Assembly (NCBI GenBank): GCA_030674185.1
Contig: JAPXFY010000031.1
Coordinates: 45,052,566-45,116,565, forward strand
Length of the DNA: 64,000 nt
Source: Monoplex corrugatus
Taxonomy: Eukaryota; Mollusca; Gastropoda; Littorinimorpha; Ranellidae
Direction of reading: 5' to 3'
Below are positions 1 through 60,971 of this stretch, in pieces. The translations under genes were made by a program, and so were the position numbers. The notes beneath the pieces were generated by a model. The model was given only the letters and a program-made list of their open reading frames with translations. It was not told where the DNA came from and made no database searches. The first letter of the stretch is position 1; each line of letters opens with the position of its first letter.

Positions 1-113
1 TGACAACGTCCAGTATATCTGATTCTGATTGGCTGAACATTTGCTAAAGGGGCCACTCAGCTATAACACACTCGATCAGTCACTGCGAAAGGTGGCAGAG
101 AAAGACGAAATCG

Positions 114-320
114 ATGTCTGTTGACCTGTTAAATCAGTCTTCGGCAGCTAACGTTGTTCCAGAGGGTGATGAATTGAGGGACCTGATTGTTGACAACTTC
201 ACAGAGGATGGTATTGCCTCCGATTCTTCTGATGATGAAAGTATAGCTGGGGAGATGGGTGATATCAAGGCAATGGAGACAGAAGATCGTGAAGACGACA
301 GTGACAATGACGAACCCTGA
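114..320 (+). CDS. Short acidic ORF, unknown
   Basis: This 68-codon frame starts MSVDLLNQSSAANVVPEGDE and ends in a very acidic tail (DREDDSDNDEP). I do not recognise it. Acidic N-termini of this sort occur in piggyBac-type transposases, two remnants of which lie elsewhere in the window, but no TTAA-bounded element is visible here and the left side is cut by the window edge. It could equally be a chance frame or the last exon of a gene outside the window. AATAAA at 469-474 could serve as a poly(A) signal. Confidence 0.2.
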   Translation: MSVDLLNQSSAANVVPEGDELRDLIVDNFTEDGIASDSSDDESIAGEMGDIKAMETEDREDDSDNDEP

Positions 321-1184
321 GAAATTAGAATTAGTTTGGTTTTCAAACAGGAAAAAGCTGTGTTCAGCACCATTGGCTCTTGTTGAACAAATAATGATAA
401 GAACACTAGGTATAGGGGCAGTCATTGAGTTGTTCAATTTTTGATCAATTTACTGTTCACAATGACTTAATAAACATTTTACAGCCTTTATTTTTATGTT
501 TACTACTGTCATTATATGCACTGCACTGTTGCTATACCTTCAGCTACTTTGTGGGGAGCTTGTTTTTTAATTTGGGAACAATTTCTGTCATAAATTCTGA
601 CATACAATATTGGATGCAATTTTTCTTCTCCTTTCAAAATATTCACAAGTTCCGTAACATTTTGGTGATTAAAGCACGCTTTTCTTAAATTTATTTTTCT
701 TTTTGTTGTTTTGGATGGATGGAAAATTAAGTAAACAAAGGAAGTTTGGAATTTCAACTGATTTGGTTGATATTTAATGCTTGTTGCTAAGGAGTTTCTG
801 ACCAACCCAATAGCCCTCTTCAACAAAATGGCTGACTTGACCCCTCTCATCTTTGAAAGCCCATAACTTTTTTGTTTTTGTAGCCTGAAACTCAACTTTA
901 GTACCATTTGGAAGCTGAGATTCTAAACTTTATAGTGATACCAAAAACTGAAAATGCCTAAATTGAGACTTATTGTGCCTTTTGTGAGAATGGGTCACAA
1001 TGGAACCACAGCTTGTCTAAGTGGTATGCATGTTTAGCCAAAAACACAGAAAAAGTTATGTATAGTGTAATGCTAATTAAAGAGACATCTGTGAAATTCA
1101 TGATTCACCATACAGTGGAGTTTGCCTACAACAAAATTCAAGGAAGGCAGACGTGTGTTCTACAGCAGTTTGTAGTAGCTCCTG
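321..1184. other. Unassigned AT-rich sequence
   Basis: I see no gene, no convincing splice-bounded exon and no repeat boundary here. Two short minus-strand frames are not coding-like. Confidence 0.4.
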
Positions 1185-1424
1185 TCACCTGTCAGCGTCG
1201 TCATTTGTGATGATAGCTGCTGCAATCAACGTTTTGCTCGTCTTTCTCCACTTTGTCCGGTCCATACAGGTTCTCCCTGCTTTGCTAGCAGACATCCCAG
1301 TTATCTTCACAATGCTGCCCTTGTGTGACACTGTTGGTCTTCCTCTCCATCTTTGGCCCTTGGTTTTCCCTTGGAGTTCTGTTTTCATCACGTGACACTT
1401 ACTGTTTCTACTCATAAGTCCCAA
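1185..1424 (-). mobile_element. LINE 3' end fragment (C-terminal tail)
   Basis: The minus strand encodes VMKTELQGKTKGQRWRGRPT and then KITGMSASKAGRTCMDRTKW. The RGRP...W motif followed by a DRTKWRKT-like end is typical of the extreme C-terminus of RTE-like non-LTR retrotransposons. No reverse transcriptase core remains. The fragment lies next to a second LINE end of the same orientation. Confidence 0.6.
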
Positions 1425-1437
1425 GTATGCATGTTTT

Positions 1438-1860
1438 CTCTTATCATCATCATCATCAGGTGCCTTGCCACGTGGTGTTGGCGATCATGGCCTTCCATCT
1501 GTTTCTATCCCTTGTTGCCTCAAGCACCTCTTCCACCCTCTCTGTCTTCAGCCACTCTGCAAGTCCGTCCAATATCTTCTCCCTGGGTCGACCTGGTCTT
1601 CTCTTTCTCTCCAGCTTTCCTGTTGTGACCAGGTGCTCCAATTCACCTTTCCTCATAAAATGGCCAATAAATGTTGCCTGTCTTTTCCTGATCTTCCTTA
1701 TGAATGATCTTCTGGATTTCAAATAACAGTTGCGGAGTTGTATTTCACTCGTCTAGAATACTCTGAATCACTTTTCTGTCCCGATGATTTGCAGTAGGCG
1801 TCTGTAGAACCACACTTCAGCCAAGCTGATTTATATTTCATCAGCTTTCTTCCCTGTCCA
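1438..1860 (-). mobile_element. LINE 3' end fragment with (GAT)n tail
   Basis: The minus strand encodes RKRQATFIGHFMRKGELEHL, then GRPREKILDGLAEWLKTERV and NRWKAMIANTTWQGT, the end of a non-LTR reverse transcriptase ORF. Upstream (1740-1850) a decayed AEVWFYRRLLQIIGTEK continues it with stops. The 3' end is a (GAT)n tail at 1441-1458. Two further copies at about 13.0 kb and 54.3 kb end at the same point in the same orientation. Confidence 0.7.
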
Positions 1861-2560
1861 GGCTTGACATCCATATACCACTACTGGCCACATGAGTCTT
1901 AAGCATCTGTACTTTGAGGACTTTAAGGTACTGTCCAGGCTTCACATCCATATACCACTACTGGCCACATAGAGTCTTAAACATCTGTACTTTGAGGACT
2001 TTAAGGTACTGTCCAGGCTTCACATCCATATACCACTACTGGCCACATAGAGTCTTAAACATCTGTACTTTGAGGACTTTAAGGTACTGTCCAGGCTTCA
2101 CATCCATATACCACTACTGGCCACATAGAGTCTTAAGCATCTGTACTTTGAGGACTTTAAGGTACTGTCCAGGCTTCACATCCATATACCACTACTGGCC
2201 ACATAGAGTCTTAAGCATCTGTACTTTGAGGACTTTAAGGTACTGTCCAGGCTTGACATCCATATACCACTACTGGCCACATGACAGTCTTAAGCATCTG
2301 TACTTTGAGGACTTTAAGGTACTGTCCAGGCTTGACATCCATATACCACTACTGGCCACATGACAGTCTTAAGCATCTGTACTTTGAGGACTTTAAGGTA
2401 CTGTCCAGGCTTCACATCCATATACCACTACTGGCCACATGAGTCTTAAGCATCTGTACTTTGAGGACTTTAAGGTACTGTCCAGGCTTCACATCCATAT
2501 ACCACTACTGGCCACATGACAGTCTTAAGCATCTGTACTTTGAGGACTTTAAGGTACTGC
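1855..2560. repeat. 78-bp minisatellite, about 9 copies
   Basis: A 78-bp unit containing CCATATACCACTACTGGCCA is repeated head to tail with few differences. Because 78 is divisible by three, an open frame of 26-residue repeats runs through it, but there is no reason to think it is translated. It abuts the decayed LINE to its left and may have grown from it. Confidence 0.9.
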
Positions 2561-2969
2561 AAAATCTTTTTGGATGTTGTTAAGCAGGACCATCTGTACT
2601 ACTTACAAGTAAGAAAACTCATCCTGTTCACACAAAGATGAATGCGGCAGGCACAACAACAGATTCTGTTTGTTATAAACAGTATTTTAAAAGAGGGTAA
2701 AGAGAAGAATGGGCAGGGAGAATAAAAGAGTATGTTACAGCTAGAAATTCATTGTAGACAGGTGGGCTAAACGTGGACTCCAGTGTACCATACACTCAAC
2801 GAACATGAAATCCCTGCCATGATCACGGTACCTTCATCAACACTGTTTATCACTGTTAAGCAATGCGCACAAAGCAGAAGTATGAGAATTCATTCAAACC
2901 ACACTGTTACTTTTGTCAAGTCAGAGGGTTGACACAATCCCAAAGATTTGTATTATTTTAACCTGACAC

Positions 2970-4022
2970 AGACAGACCCAAATGGATGAATCAGAAAACA
3001 GCACGGTTTTGAGTCAGTTGACACTGAAAGACCCAACTGGATGAATCAGAAAACAGCACGGTTTTGAGTTGGCTGACAGTGATAGACCCAACTGGATGAA
3101 TCAGAAAACAGCACGGTTTTAAGTTGGCTGACAGTGATAGACCCAACTGGATGAATCAGAAAACAGCACAGTTTTGAGTCAGTTGACACTGAAAGACCCA
3201 ACTGGATGAATCAGAAAACAACACGGTTTTGAGCTGGCTGACAGTGATAGACCCAACTGAATGAATCAGAAAACAACACGATTTTGAGTTGGCTGACAGT
3301 GATAGACCCAACTGGATGAATCAGAAAACAACACGGTTTTGAGTCAGTTGACAGTGATAGACCCAACTGGATGAATCAGAAAACAACACGGTTTTGAGTC
3401 AGTTGACAGTGATAGACCCAACTGGATGAATCAGAAAACAACACGGTTTTGAGTTGGCTGACAGTGATAGACCCAACTGGATGAATCAGAAAACAACACG
3501 GTTTTGAGTAGGCTGACAGTGATAGACCCAACTGAATGAATCAGAAAACAACACGGTTTTGAGTTGGCTGACAGTGATAGACCCAACTGAATGAATCAGA
3601 AAACAACACGGTTTTGAGTTGGCTGACAGTGATAGACCCAACTGGATGAATCAGAAAACAACACAGTTTTGAGTTGGCTGACAGTGATAGACCCAACTGG
3701 ATGAATCAGAAAACAGCACGGTTTTGAGTTGGCTGACAGTGAAAGACCCAACTGAATGAATCAGAAAACAACACTATTTTGAGTCGGCTCACAGTGACAG
3801 ACCCAACTGGATGAATCAGAAAACAACAGAGTTTTGAGTCAGCTGACAGAGACAGACCCAACTGGGTGAATCAGAAAACAGCACAGTTTTGAGTCAGTTG
3901 ACACTGAAACTACTAGTGAAAGACCCAAATGGGTGAATCAGAAAACAGCACGGTTTTGAATTGGCCGACACTGAAAGACCCAAATGGGTGAATCAGAAAA
4001 CAACATGGTTTGAGTCAGCTGA
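2970..4022. repeat. 55-bp minisatellite, about 19 copies
   Basis: The unit contains GGATGAATCAGAAAACAACA and GTTTTGAGTTGGCTGACAGT. Copies differ mainly by alternation of GAGTCAGTTGAC and GAGTTGGCTGAC, which suggests repeated unequal exchange between two variants. Confidence 0.9.
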
Positions 4023-4236
4023 CTGAACACATAATGCCACTGCATCATCAGAACAATCTGAATAGTAAAGAACACAACAAACACAACAGCCAGCCTTGAC
4101 ACCATCTTTATCAGTTAACAGGTTCAGGTTCATATTGCTTATAGCCCCGCTGGCTACTACAACCATATCAGTGCTAACACCACGTTTATCAGGTAACCGA
4201 TGAATGACAAGATGAATGACAGACAAAAGTAAGAGA

Positions 4237-6022
4237 AGACATCCAGTCCCTGAAGAAGACAGAAGGCAACAGAAGAAGATTAAAGAAGACTGAAGGAGAG
4301 AGAAGACTAAAGAAGACTAAAGAAGACTGAAGGAGACAGAAGAAGACAGGAGACAGAATGAGACAGAAGAAGACTAAAGAAGACAGGAGACAGAAGAAGA
4401 CGAAAGGAAACAGGAGACAGAAGAAGACAGAAGGAGACTAAAGAAGACAGGAGGAGACAGAATGAGACAGACGAAGACTAAAGAAGACAGAAGAAGACTA
4501 AAGAAGACAGGAGACAGAAGAAGACTAAAGAAGACAAAAGGAGACAGAAGAAGACGAAAGGAAACAGAAGGAGACAGAAGAAGACAGAAGGAGACAGAAG
4601 GAGACAAAAGGAGACAGAAGAAGACTAAAGAAGACAGAAGGAGACAGGAGACAGAAGAAGACAGAAGGAGACAGACGAAGACTAAAGAAGACAGAAGGAG
4701 ACAGGAGGAGACAGAAGAAGACAGAAGGAGACTAAAGAAGACAGAAGAAGACAGAAGGAACAGAAGGAGACAGAAGGAGACTAAAGAAGACAGAAGGAGA
4801 CAGAAGAAGACAGAAGGAGACAGAAGGAGCAGAAGAAGACAGAGGAGACAGAAAACAAAAGGCGACAGAAGGAGACAGAAGAAGACAGAAGGAGACTAAA
4901 GAAGAAGACAGAAGGAGACAGAAGAAGACAGAAGGAGACAGGAGGAGACTAAAGAAGACAGAAGGAGACTAAAGAAGACAGAAGGAGACAGAAGAAGACA
5001 GAAGAAGACAGAAGAGACAGAAGAGACAGAAGAAGACAGAAGGAGACAGAAGACAGAAGAAGACAGAGGAGACTAAAGAAGACAGAAGAAGACAGAAGGA
5101 GACAGAAGGAGCAGAAGAAGACAGAGAGGACAGAAACAAAGGGACAGAAGGAGACAGAAGAAGACAGAAGGAGACTAAAGAAGACAGAAGGAGACAGAAG
5201 AAGACAGAAGGAGAACTAAAAGAGACAGAAGGAGACAGAAGAAGACAGAAGGAGACTAGAAGAAGACAGAAGGAGACAGAAGAAGACAGAAGGAGACAAA
5301 GAAGACAGAAGGAGACAGAAGAAGACAGAAGGAGACTAAAGAAGACAGAAGGAGCAGAAGAAGACAGAAGGAGACAGAAAAAAAAGGTGACAGAAGAGAC
5401 TAAAGAAGACAGAAGGAGGCTAAAGAAGAGACAGAGAGACAGAAGAAGACAGAAGGAGACAGGAGACAGAGAAGACTAAAGAAGACAGAAGAAGACTAAA
5501 AAAGACAGGAGACAGAAGACAAAGAAGACAGAAGAGACAAAAGAAGAAGATTAAGAGACAGAAGGAGAAAGAAGGAGGAGACAGAGAGACAGAAGGAGAC
5601 AGAAGAAGACTGAAGAAGACAGAAGGAGACTAAAGAAGGACAGAAGAGACAGAAGAAGACAGAAGGGAAGACTAAAGAAGACAGAAGGAAACAGAAGGAG
5701 ACAGAAGGAACAGAAGAAGACAGAAGAAGACTGAAGGAGACAGAAGGAAACAAAAGAAGACAGATGGAAACAGAAGAAGAAAGAAGAAGACTGAAGGAGA
5801 CAGGAGACAGAAGACTAAAGAAGACAGAAGAAGACTAAAGAAGACAGAAGGAGACAGAAGAAGACAGATGAAGACAGAAGGAGTCAGAAGAAGACAGAAG
5901 GAAACAGGAGACAGAAAAAAACAGAAGGAAACAGGAGACAGAAAGACAGAAGAAGACAGGAGGCAAAAGAAGACTAAAGAAGACAGAAGAAGACTAAAAA
6001 AGACAGAAGGAGACAGGAGACA
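4237..6022. repeat. Purine-only minisatellite (GAAGACAGAAGGAGAC)n
   Basis: About 1.8 kb of short irregular units built from GAAGACAGAAG, GAGACAGAAG and ACTAAAGAAGAC. The plus strand is almost entirely A, G and isolated C with practically no T except in ACTAAAG units, so there is extreme strand asymmetry. Long Lys/Arg/Asp frames on plus and Ser/Leu/Phe frames on minus are artefacts of this composition. Indels between units increase between about 4850 and 5700. Confidence 0.9.
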
Positions 6023-6055
6023 TCATCAGAGAGGGGCATGTGAAAAGCAGCAGAG

Positions 6056-6440
6056 ATAGTCACCGTGGCAGGGTGGTTAGCACAACAAACTACCAACTGG
6101 AAGGCTGTGGTTCAAATTCTACAGTCCTGTCAAAATCTTTGTGGAAGAGTTGAGTGTGTTACGGACTCAACGGGATGCAAGGGACTATACAGTGGAATCT
6201 CATTACTTCATGGATGCATCATTGAAGATGTTACTCAAATTTCTTCACCAACATCACAGGTGTCAGTTACTCCTATGCCTGGTTGAAAACAGGATATCTT
6301 ATGTACATAAGCTCAGAGTACAATCCTGTCACACACAAACCAAGACGGAGCACCATAACATCATGGTTATCGTCATCGTCATCATCATCATCATCATCCC
6401 ATTGTCATAATCATCATCACACCATAGTAAAATTGTCCAA
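6056..6440 (+). mobile_element. tRNA-derived SINE
   Basis: The head begins GTCACCGTGGCAGGGTGGTT, with an A-box-like GTGGCAGGGTGGTTAGCAC and a B-box-like GTGGTTCAAATTC about 30 nt later, spacing expected of a tRNA-derived RNA polymerase III promoter. The 3' end is a (TCA)n run at about 6368-6397. Similar heads occur at 52.3 kb (minus) and 45.7 kb (plus). Confidence 0.6.
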
Positions 6441-7120
6441 GTTGCTGTGGCCATTAGAGTGGTGTAGAAAATAGGACAGAGAAAAAATATCAGCACCAGT
6501 AAAGACAAATGATCTTTGAAAAAAAAAAAAATAATAATAAAAGGGTGCTACGGTTCAAAGCCAGGAATAAATTTCAATCTCACAGTCCAAACCATTCAAG
6601 AAGGCAGTTCCCAAATTATTCATAAAAGCAGTAGAAAAGCCACTAAATAATGTTTGACGGGCCAGAACACAACATCAAGAAATGTCTTGTATCAAACGGT
6701 AATTACAACATCACCAAAACGACATTACGATGCCCAGAATGTAAGCGCTGCAGCAGAACACAAGACACCAATGACACAAGCAACACAGCTGAACGGCATG
6801 TTGAATAACACAATGCCACACGCACATGACACAACAACAACAACAACAACAAAAGATGACGAAGCCCTATCAATTAACATCATCTTCTCACACCTTTGGG
6901 AACGTCTTTTATGACTGTGACTTTGAATATTAAATTTTATCAGTCTCAAACTTGAAAGCCTTTCAGAATCAGTGCCAGACAAAATGATGTCTCAGAAATG
7001 CTCCACTCAACACACAAGAAACAGCTGGCAGCTTCACTGTCATGCTTTAGTCCAGTAAAAGTAGTCTCCCTTCACTGACTGCTTTCCTGTGATCATTTTT
7101 GTAGTTACATGTTGGTGAGC
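6441..7120. other. Unassigned sequence between SINE and gene 3' end
   Basis: AT-rich with short (A)n and (ACA)n runs (near 6518-6530 and 6832-6851). I see no gene or element boundary. Confidence 0.4.
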
Positions 7121-7126
7121 TTTATT
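7121..7126 (-). terminator. Possible poly(A) signal of ZC3H13
   Basis: AATAAA reads on the minus strand about 360 nt past the stop codon, in otherwise unremarkable AT-rich sequence. It would give a 3' UTR of roughly 380 nt. No transcript evidence is available, and other signals further on are possible. Confidence 0.4.
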
Positions 7127-7483
7127 ATCTAATTTTCTTCTTCAACAGAATTTTCAGGCAGAAGCATTTAAAATGCAGTCAACATACATTGTTGGGCCAA
7201 CCCTTTGACATAAGTTCAGTATATCAATTACTGAACAACAGGTGAAGAAATCTACAGAGAAAAACCTTAGCCTTTCATTTTCCACTCACTGAGACCCCAT
7301 CAGTTAAGATGCCAACTGAACGTTATGTAGTCACAATGGACATAATTTGAAGTACATTAATGGTAAGATCCAATCACAAATAGTCAACAAATTGATACTG
7401 ACACATTTTCATGTATTATATCACAGATGGAAGCAATGAGCAAAATACGCACAGAAATACAGAAGCAATAACCTGATCAGAAT

Positions 7484-57225
<49,742 letters not shown>

Positions 57226-57724
57226 CGCTAGAAAAACCCCAAACCTGAATATCAGCTAATTTATCGGATATTCATGTGCAATAATGATGAAAGAAACAGC
57301 TTTGGTTCACTGACTGTTCTGTCGTTTTTCAACAGTCGGCGTCCATGTTCGTTTCAATTCAAGGGACATAACAACCGGCGTCTCCCGACAGTTCGTCAGC
57401 AGTGTGTGTGTGTGTGTGTGTTTACAGCGTTCCGATTTCCTTCGGATGCGTGTTCGCCGTGCAGGTGGTATTTGCAGCACAGTCTGCAGGCCTGCACTTT
57501 ATTTTCGTTGGGTGTGCATGCTGGGTGGGTGTTTAACTCACATTACTGCTACTAGTCAAGGACTTTTCTTCCACAAGCCAGTAACCAACATAACTTAGAA
57601 AATCTTTAGCGTGCATATTAGTTATTCTGCATGCGTACACACACGAACGGGATGTAGGCCTAGGCATAAAGAAGAATAGTACCTACAGACGCAGGTACTA
57701 GTCTCTTTGGTTTAGGCTCTGGCA
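57226..57724. promoter_or_regulatory. Region upstream of ZC3H13 start codon
   Basis: This must contain the 5' UTR and probably the core promoter, as no upstream exon was seen. There is no obvious TATA box. A CG-richer patch with several CpG lies at 57330-57480. The position of the transcription start is unknown. Confidence 0.35.
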
Positions 57725-57815
57725 GATTTGGCAGATCGGAAAAATCTCCACCCTTTAACCCACCCGGGTGTGTAGGAAATATCAGCAGGTTGCACTCGAG
57801 GATTCAGACTGAAAG
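57725..57815 (-). mobile_element. Gastropod-type SINE fragment
   Basis: On the minus strand ACCCGGGTGGGTTAAAGGGT and GGAGATTTTTCCGATC match the body of the SINE at 26.5 kb and of the 94-bp array. Head and tail are missing. Confidence 0.6.
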
Positions 57816-57849
57816 TGTTTGTCTGTCTGTCTGTCTTTATACGTTGCTA

Positions 57850-58388
57850 CATTCCCCCCCCCCCCCCCCCCCCAAATCCTCACAACAGCGCAATCTTCGG
57901 CAATCTCCCCAAACTACGACAAAACCATCAGTAAAATGATGTTGGCTGTATGAATGAAGAAGAAGAAGATCTGGCATTAACGCAACGTTGGGAGATAGAT
58001 CTACAGGATTATGATTAAATTCCGGTTTGGGTTGAGTTTTAAAAAAAAAAGCCATATTCATAACCGAGAAAAAAAAGCCTAAATCATAACTGAATGATAC
58101 CACAGGTACATGCAATGGTATAGAACTTAAAGGGCCAATCTTTCCTGTAGTATTGATCACATGCAAATACACGTAAATTCAACCTGATTTGGTATTGATC
58201 ACATGTAAATACATGTAAACTCAGTCAGATAAGGATTTCTGCTGATTGTGCATACATACTATGCATCAATTGCACATAACTGTACAATACGTGTGTGTGT
58301 GCATGCGTGTGTATGTGTGTGCCTGTGTGTGTGTATGAGTGTGTGTGTATGTGTGCATGTGTGTAAGTGTCTGTGTGGAAATGGTGTG

Positions 58389-58440
<52 letters not shown>

Positions 58441-58450
58441 CCTCCCTCCT
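57850..58450. repeat. poly(C), (GT)n and (CT)n tracts
   Basis: A run of about 23 C at 57851-57873, GT-rich sequence at 58291-58375 and a CT tract at about 58395-58436. A short direct repeat (TGATCACATG-AAATAC) lies at 58146 and 58197. No gene. Confidence 0.85.
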
Positions 58451-58664
58451 CCCACTCTCTCTCTCTGCCTCTCTCTCCCGTGTCTATCTATCGTGTGCGT
58501 GTGGGCCAGCGAGTGCTCCCGTTGATATTTCTTGTTATGCATTCTTGGACAAGAATATCAAAGGTGATTACTATCTCAGTATAACAAGAGTGGGGGTGGG
58601 GGTCATGTAGCTTGAGTGTGGCTGGGTGCTGGGTGTAAACCGGCTTTTTACTTTAGAGTATATT

Positions 58665-60101
58665 CGTCGTCGTCGGCCTCTTTACATCTCAGGAGATGAT
58701 AATCTGCACCAGGAGGCGTTGTGGTCATGACGTGCACTTTCTGCTGTGGCTGTGCAGGCCGATTCTTGAGTGGCAATCTCTGTCACATCTGCCACATACA
58801 AATTGAGTCGCTGTTGTCTGGTTTCTGGAACGTTGCTTGCGAAGAGCCCTTTTCTCATCTGCGCTTTCTGCTCTCCTCCTCTCCGCATTCACAACGCCTT
58901 GCTGAACGGCTGTCCGCCACGCTGCCCTGTCTTCCGCCAGAGTCTCCCAAGAGCCTGGGTCAATCCCTGAGATTCTAAGGTCCCTTTTGCATGCGTCTAC
59001 AAAGCGTAGCTGTGGGCGTCCTGGAGTTCGCTTCCGGTTTGCCAGTTCGCCGTAGAGAACGTCTTTAGGTATGCGTCCATCCTCCATTCGACGCACATGG
59101 CCAAGCCAGCGTAGTCGGCGTTGGCTTAGAAGGGCAAAGATGGTCTGTAGGCCCGCACGACGGAGGACCTCTGTGTTGGTCACCTTGTCTTGCCATTGGA
59201 TGCCGAGGATGCGTCACAAGCAGCGGAGATGGAAAATGTTGAGCCTCTTTTCTTGGCTGGCGTATGTGGTCTAGGCTTCACTTGAGTAGAGTTGTGTGCT
59301 CAACACAAATGCTCTGTACACCTGCATTTTGGTGTTCGCAGTGAGACTGTTGTTGGACCAGACCCGCTTGTTCAGTTTAGCCATAACAGATGAGGCCTTC
59401 GCAATTCTGGCGCCGATTTCAGCATCCAGAGAGAGGTTGTCACTTATGGTGGACCCCAAGTACTAAACTTGGTGGACAGTATTGAGGTCGTAGTCTCCAA
59501 TGTGTAGAGATGGTGGTTCTTCACAGCCTTGGCCTAAGATCTCAGTTTTCTTCAAGCTGATTGTGAGACCAAACTCTCTGCAAGCGTGGGCGAAGCGATC
59601 AACGAGCCTCTGGAGATCTTGTTCACTGTGGGAAGCCAGCGCAGCATCATCTGTGAAGAGAGCTTCTCTGATGGTCTTCTTTTCCACCTTGGTTTTGGAA
59701 CGAAGCCTGGCAATGTTGAAGAGCTTTCCATCGGTCCTTGTATGAAGATATACACCTTCTTCAGATCTGCAGAAGGCATAGGTCAGCAACATCGAGAAGA
59801 AGATCCCGAACAGAGTTGGGGCCAAAACACATCCCTGTTTCACTCCGCTGCTGATTCTAAAAGGCTCTGAAGTGGCACCATTATAGCACACAGTGCTATG
59901 CATATCCTCGTGAAAAGACTCGATGCAAGCTGATAGTCTTGGGGGGCAGCCGATTTTCTTCAAAAGCTTGTGAAAAGACCACTCCGACTGACCAGGTCGA
60001 ACGCTTTCGTGAGATCAATGAAGGCGAGGCAAAGGGGCATGTGCTGCTCGCGGCACTTTTCCTGTAGTTGCCGCACAGAGAAGATCATGTCGATGGTCGA
60101 T
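58665..60101 (-). mobile_element. 5'-truncated LINE with 14-bp target-site duplication
   Basis: CTTTAGAGTATATT flanks the insert at 58651-58664 and 60102-60115. On the minus strand a reverse transcriptase begins at RSTIDMIFSVRQLQEKC, then LAFIDLTKAFDLVSR, GVKQGCVLAPTLFGIFFS, catalytic LFTDDAALASHSEQD, YLGSTISDNLSLDAEIG, RRLRWLGHVRRMEDGRIPKD, GRPQLRFVDACKRDL and a C-terminal finger CGRCDRDCHSRIGLHSHSRKC shortened here to its cysteine/histidine pattern C-x2-C-x9-H-x3-H. One frameshift (near 59970) and three in-frame stops (59461, 59272, 59212 region) make it dead. The tail is (CGA)n. Clade probably RTE-like, not certain. Confidence 0.82.
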
Positions 60102-60118
60102 CTTTAGAGTATATTGCC

Positions 60119-60436
60119 TTCTAAGTAACATAACTCTTGAGAGTCAGGGAGTTATCTCCCATGTAGAATTTCTCAAACCTAACACAGTTTGCGCTACCCA
60201 TTCAGCTAGCATAGACGCAGCCACAAAGCATAAAATGGTAAGCTCAGGAATGTTCTCAGCTTACCACTTTATGCTTTGTGGCTGCGTCTATGCTAGCTGA
60301 ATGGGTTCTGAGCTTATCACTTTATGCTTTGTGGCTGCGTCTATGCTAGCTGAATGGGTAGCGCAAACTGTGTTGGGTTTGAGAAATTCTACATGGGAGA
60401 TAACTCCCTGACTCTCAAGAGTTATGTCACTTAGTT
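60119..60436. mobile_element. Foldback element with ~125-bp inverted arms
   Basis: The left arm starts CTAAGTAACATAACTCTTGA and continues through TTTGCGCTACCCATTCAGCT to AGCATAAAATGGTAAGCTCA; the right arm is its reverse complement with few mismatches, ending TCAAGAGTTATGTCACTTAG. The right arm contains a tandem duplication of about 58 bases (CTTTGTGGCTGCGTCTATGC occurs twice). No coding capacity. Confidence 0.75.
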
Positions 60437-60574
60437 GATATTTAAAATTCTCCCTGCTTCCCTCTTATTTCCTTTGGTATATTGCCTTGTTTGCTGTGAT
60501 GGTCCTGTTTGGTTTTCCTTCTACCCCAGGCCATCTATTCCCTGGTTGGACAGTCACTGCCCACTGTTCACAAT

Positions 60575-60576
<2 letters not shown>

Positions 60577-60657
<81 letters not shown>

Positions 60658-60756
60658 TGTATGTGTGCGTATGAATGTGTGTGTGCGTGTGTCAATGTGT
60701 ATGTATGTACGTATGTATGTAGCCTATATGTGTGTATGTATGTGTGTGTGGCATTG

Positions 60757-60795
<39 letters not shown>

Positions 60796-60845
60796 ATGTA
60801 TGTATGTATGTATGTGTGTGTGTGTGTGTGTGTATGTCAATGTGT
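60577..60845. repeat. (GT)n, (TGTC)n and (TATG)n microsatellites
   Basis: A pure GT tract to about 60653 is followed by TATG/TGTC tetranucleotide runs. Confidence 0.95.
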
Positions 60846-60971
60846 ATGTTACCAGATGTTCCCTATGACTCTTTCACTGGAAACCTGTTTAATGAATTTA
60901 AGCCTGTGGGAGACTGTGGGAGACTTTAACTTCCACTGGGATACCCCTCAAATACATATCCGTCGCGTCTC

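Noticed and set aside
114..320. Start of a host gene at the left edge
   Set aside because: The acidic frame has no recognisable domain, and neighbouring sequence shows no continuing exon; listed only at low confidence.
1914..2363. Frame of 26-residue repeats (TLRYCPGFTSIYHYWP)
   Set aside because: It exists because the 78-bp unit is a multiple of three; no promoter, splice site or homologue is evident.
4374..6059. Lys/Arg/Asp-rich and Ser/Leu/Phe-rich frames in the purine array
   Set aside because: Frames follow from the repeat composition; indels shift them repeatedly and no start or domain is conserved.
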